DNA from: Syntrophomonas sp.
GTDB taxonomy: Bacteria; Bacillota; Syntrophomonadia; Syntrophomonadales; Syntrophomonadaceae
Length of the DNA: 6,594 nucleotides
Direction: 5' to 3'
Assembly (NCBI GenBank): GCA_028693695.1
Contig: JAQUUV010000117.1
Span: forward strand, 1 to 6,594
The translations under genes and the position numbers were made by a program. This document shows positions 5,077 through 6,594 of this stretch, in pieces. Every line of letters starts with the position of its first letter. Positions within the stretch are counted from its first letter, which is position 1. The notes below the pieces were generated by a model. That model was not told the origin of the DNA. It saw nothing but the letters and a program-made list of their open reading frames with translations, and ran no database searches.

Positions 5077-5202
5077 AAGACGCATAAAGTTCAATTTTCA
5101 CACTGCTTAGACCTCGGGGACACAGGGATACACCCTTTATTTTTCAATACATAAATTACCCAAAATAAACCCTTGAGTTAACTGGCAAGGAGGTGTTTGC
5201 TC

Positions 5203-6135
5203 ATGAATGTGCATGAACGCTTAACGGAGGCGGTACGCTTAGTAAAGGAAAGAGAAAAGTGGCTTCATCGCAGAGAAATAACCGTTAATCTAATTCAAGA
5301 ACAGAAAAATCTTAGGGATCAACTGCAAAGACAATTGGCTTTGGAAAGCAGAGATGTGGAAAGGTTAGACGGCATTACACTCCTTAATCTTTGGCACAGC
5401 CTCAGAGGAACCAAGGAAGAGGCAAAACGCAAAGAGCAGGAGGAATATCTGACCGCCAAACTCAAGTATGATGAAGCTAATGCTGCCCTGATAGCACTTG
5501 AAGCAGATCTAACCAGAATAGATAACAATTTGATCGCCATGGGTGATCTGGACACTAAATACCAGCAGGCTATACGGGACAAGGAAGAGTACTTGCTTCG
5601 CTCTGGTGGACCTGAGGCCCAGCACCTGTTTGAGATGGCCGAACAGTTGGGCCGCTTAAAAGCCGAGGTAAAGGAACTGATAGAAGCAATTGAAGCCGGT
5701 AAGAAGGTGGAGAAAGCGTTCTCTAAGGTGCAGAAAAGCTTGGGCAGCGCTGAAGGATGGGGTGCCTTTGACTTGTTGGGGGGAGGCCTTCTAACCACTG
5801 CGATAAAGCATTCACACATCAGTGATGCCAGGAATGAAATAGACCAGGCTCAGCTGCTGCTACGCAAATTTCAGCGGGAACTGGCTGATGTCAAACCTAC
5901 GAATGACACCATTCAAATAGGCGGATTAGCAACATTTGCCGATTTCTTTCTGGATGGGTTATTATTCGACGCAATCGTTCAGTTCAAAATCAACGATGCC
6001 CAGGCTCGCACCAAGCAGCTGCAACGTAAGGTACAGACGATTATTCATGACCTGACCGTGATAAAGGAGCAAAACAGTAAAAAACTATTGGAACTCGATC
6101 AAGAACGTAGGCAAATAATAGAAAACGTCAAATGA
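5203..6135 (+). CDS. Coiled-coil protein of unknown function with duplicated glycine-rich motif
   Basis: This protein has 310 residues, no signal peptide and no clear membrane helix. Residues about 5-130 and 138-180 are charged, heptad-like coiled coil (for example EQKNLRDQLQRQLALESRDV and EQLGRLKAEVKELIEAIEAG). Then comes a glycine-rich motif, residues 185-217 (GWGAFDLLGGGLLTTAIKHS followed by H-I-S-D-A-R), and a second related copy at 243-270 (TFADFFLDGLLFDAIVQFKI followed by N-D-A-Q). Each copy is followed by another coiled-coil segment. I recall similar proteins as uncharacterised in other Firmicutes, with the GGGLL..KHSHI.DA motif strongly conserved, but know no function. The start is ATG 5203, seven bases after a perfect AAGGAGGTG; a TTG at 5197 is too close to that site. 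Its stop overlaps a possible 26-codon ORF (ATGA). Confidence 0.8.
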   Translation: MNVHERLTEAVRLVKEREKWLHRREITVNLIQEQKNLRDQLQRQLALESRDVERLDGITLLNLWHSLRGTKEEAKRKEQEEYLTAKLKYDEANAALIALEADLTRIDNNLIAMGDLDTKYQQAIRDKEEYLLRSGGPEAQHLFEMAEQLGRLKAEVKELIEAIEAGKKVEKAFSKVQKSLGSAEGWGAFDLLGGGLLTTAIKHSHISDARNEIDQAQLLLRKFQRELADVKPTNDTIQIGGLATFADFFLDGLLFDAIVQFKINDAQARTKQLQRKVQTIIHDLTVIKEQNSKKLLELDQERRQIIENVK

Positions 6136-6212
6136 GTGTAAAGAAGCATATGTTGACCCATGCCCGCGCACAACATAAAACAGCTCTCGAAAGCAAAGAA
6201 AAGGAAGTATAG
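6132..6212 (+). CDS. Possible 26-residue ORF overlapping the coiled-coil gene's stop
   Basis: ATGA at 6132-6135 overlaps the TGA of the coiled-coil gene, an arrangement typical of translational coupling. The peptide (MSVKKHMLTHARAQHKTALE then S-K-E-K-E-V) is strongly basic/charged and helical in character. There is no ribosome binding site of its own. It may be the start of a truncated downstream gene or chance; nothing in it is recognised. Confidence 0.25.
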   Translation: MSVKKHMLTHARAQHKTALESKEKEV

Positions 6213-6332
6213 CATTTACCCAGCTTCCATCAGACATATTTAAATCGCGGAGATATTTTAAATCTATGGTTTTGGAGAATTTTTGGGGATTGTAACATGG
6301 ATAGAACTATGTCAAAATGCTTACCGATTACC
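6213..6332. other. AT-rich intergenic DNA before the methyltransferase gene
   Basis: No gene is seen. Weak AT-rich dyads such as AGATATTTTAAATCT (near 6250-6266) are present, and no terminator with a T-tract was found for the coiled-coil gene. Confidence 0.4.
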
Positions 6333-6345
6333 GTTATAGTATAAC
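6333..6345. promoter_or_regulatory. Palindrome GTTATAGTATAAC before the methyltransferase gene
   Basis: Perfect 6-bp arms (GTTATA/TATAAC) surround one central base. The site includes the only good -10-like sequences here (TATAGT at 6336, TATAAC at 6340), but no matching -35 was found at 16-18 bases. A tandem TTACCGATTACCG lies immediately to the left. It may be an activator-dependent or repressed promoter for the gene at 6367. Confidence 0.35.
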
Positions 6346-6366
6346 TTTACAAACTGGAGGGGCAAT

Positions 6367-6594
6367 ATGGATTCGGAATACGGTGACGTGAAGGAAAAAT
6401 TTAACGATATCGCCATAAACTATGATAGCCAGAGAAGAAAACTGATTCCATGCTTTGACGATTTTTATTCAATAGCGGTTGCTGTTGCCGAAACAAGCAA
6501 TGAAACGCCTAATATATTGGATATTGGGGCGGGAACAGGACTGCTATCTTCTTTTGTTTTAGAAAAAATACCAAATGCTAATTTAACTTTAATT
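6367..6594 (+). CDS. Class I SAM-dependent methyltransferase, 5' part only
   Basis: The 76 visible residues run off the window end. After a helical N-terminus (VKEKFNDIAINYDSQRRKLI, typical of the F...A..YD..R entry of class I methyltransferases), motif I appears as ILDIGAGTGLLSS at residues 50-62. This is the glycine-rich S-adenosylmethionine-binding loop. It is followed by an L-x-x-x-x-P-N-A-x-L-T-L-I strand that would lead to the acidic residue binding the ribose, just outside the window. The ATG has GGAGGGG four bases upstream. The methyl acceptor cannot be inferred from this part. A palindrome at 6333-6345 may mark its promoter, and it appears separately transcribed from the coiled-coil gene about 230 bp upstream. 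Confidence 0.88.
   Translation, partial: MDSEYGDVKEKFNDIAINYDSQRRKLIPCFDDFYSIAVAVAETSNETPNILDIGAGTGLLSSFVLEKIPNANLTLI

Noticed and set aside
5118..5140. AGGG...CCCT followed by TTTATTTTT after the membrane gene, as a terminator
   Set aside because: The stem is only four pairs, too weak to call as a terminator.
5319..5819. 166-codon open frame on the minus strand
   Set aside because: Antisense shadow of the well-supported coiled-coil gene; Ser/Arg/Leu-rich composition typical of the reverse of Glu/Lys/Leu coding.
321..6167. 11-base match between GCGGGCATGGG (321) and its complement at 6157-6167
   Set aside because: A match of this length is expected by chance in a window of this size; no wider similarity surrounds it.

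Overview
The window looks like an accessory stretch of a Firmicutes chromosome. Evidence: strong AGGAGG-type ribosome binding sites before nearly every gene, AT-rich intergenic DNA, a TTG start with a perfect Shine-Dalgarno, a gram-positive-style lipobox, and remnants resembling clostridial/Negativicutes proteins. A Sporomusa-like (Negativicutes) host is possible but is only a guess. No rRNA, tRNA, CRISPR array, complete insertion sequence or phage gene was seen.

Left part (1-790): the 3' end of a Uma2-family (PD-(D/E)XK-like) gene, then a decayed stretch. It holds a short REP-like hairpin, the first 46 codons of a TIGR01212/YtqA-type radical SAM protein, and a C-terminal scrap of SfsA. Neither scrap can make a functional protein, so this looks like a deletion scar.

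Centre (795-3021): an amino-acid transport locus. A LysE/RhtB-type exporter is read leftward, divergent from an XRE-cupin regulator that is read rightward and followed 23 bp later by a lipoprotein solute-binding protein. The shared intergenic region carries a clear sigma-A promoter, a perfect 9-bp inverted repeat and three imperfect TGTGC direct repeats, so the regulator probably acts here. The solute-binding protein has its two lobes in swapped order (C-lobe first), a circular permutation. A good intrinsic terminator closes the unit.

Right-centre (3049-5076): a two-domain GNAT acetyltransferase read leftward, then about 600 bp with no convincing gene. That gap ends in a 108-bp inverted-repeat element able to form a long RNA hairpin, preceded by a plausible promoter. 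Immediately downstream are a broken monooxygenase start that keeps its ribosome binding site, a small membrane ORF in another frame, and a conserved-looking three-helix membrane protein.

Right end (5203-6594): a 310-residue coiled-coil protein of unknown function with an internal duplication of a glycine-rich hairpin motif, a possible 26-codon ORF overlapping its stop, and the start of a SAM-dependent methyltransferase that runs off the window. No complete novel defence or mobile system is visible. The strongest leads are the permuted binding protein, the structured 108-bp element and the duplicated-motif coiled-coil protein.
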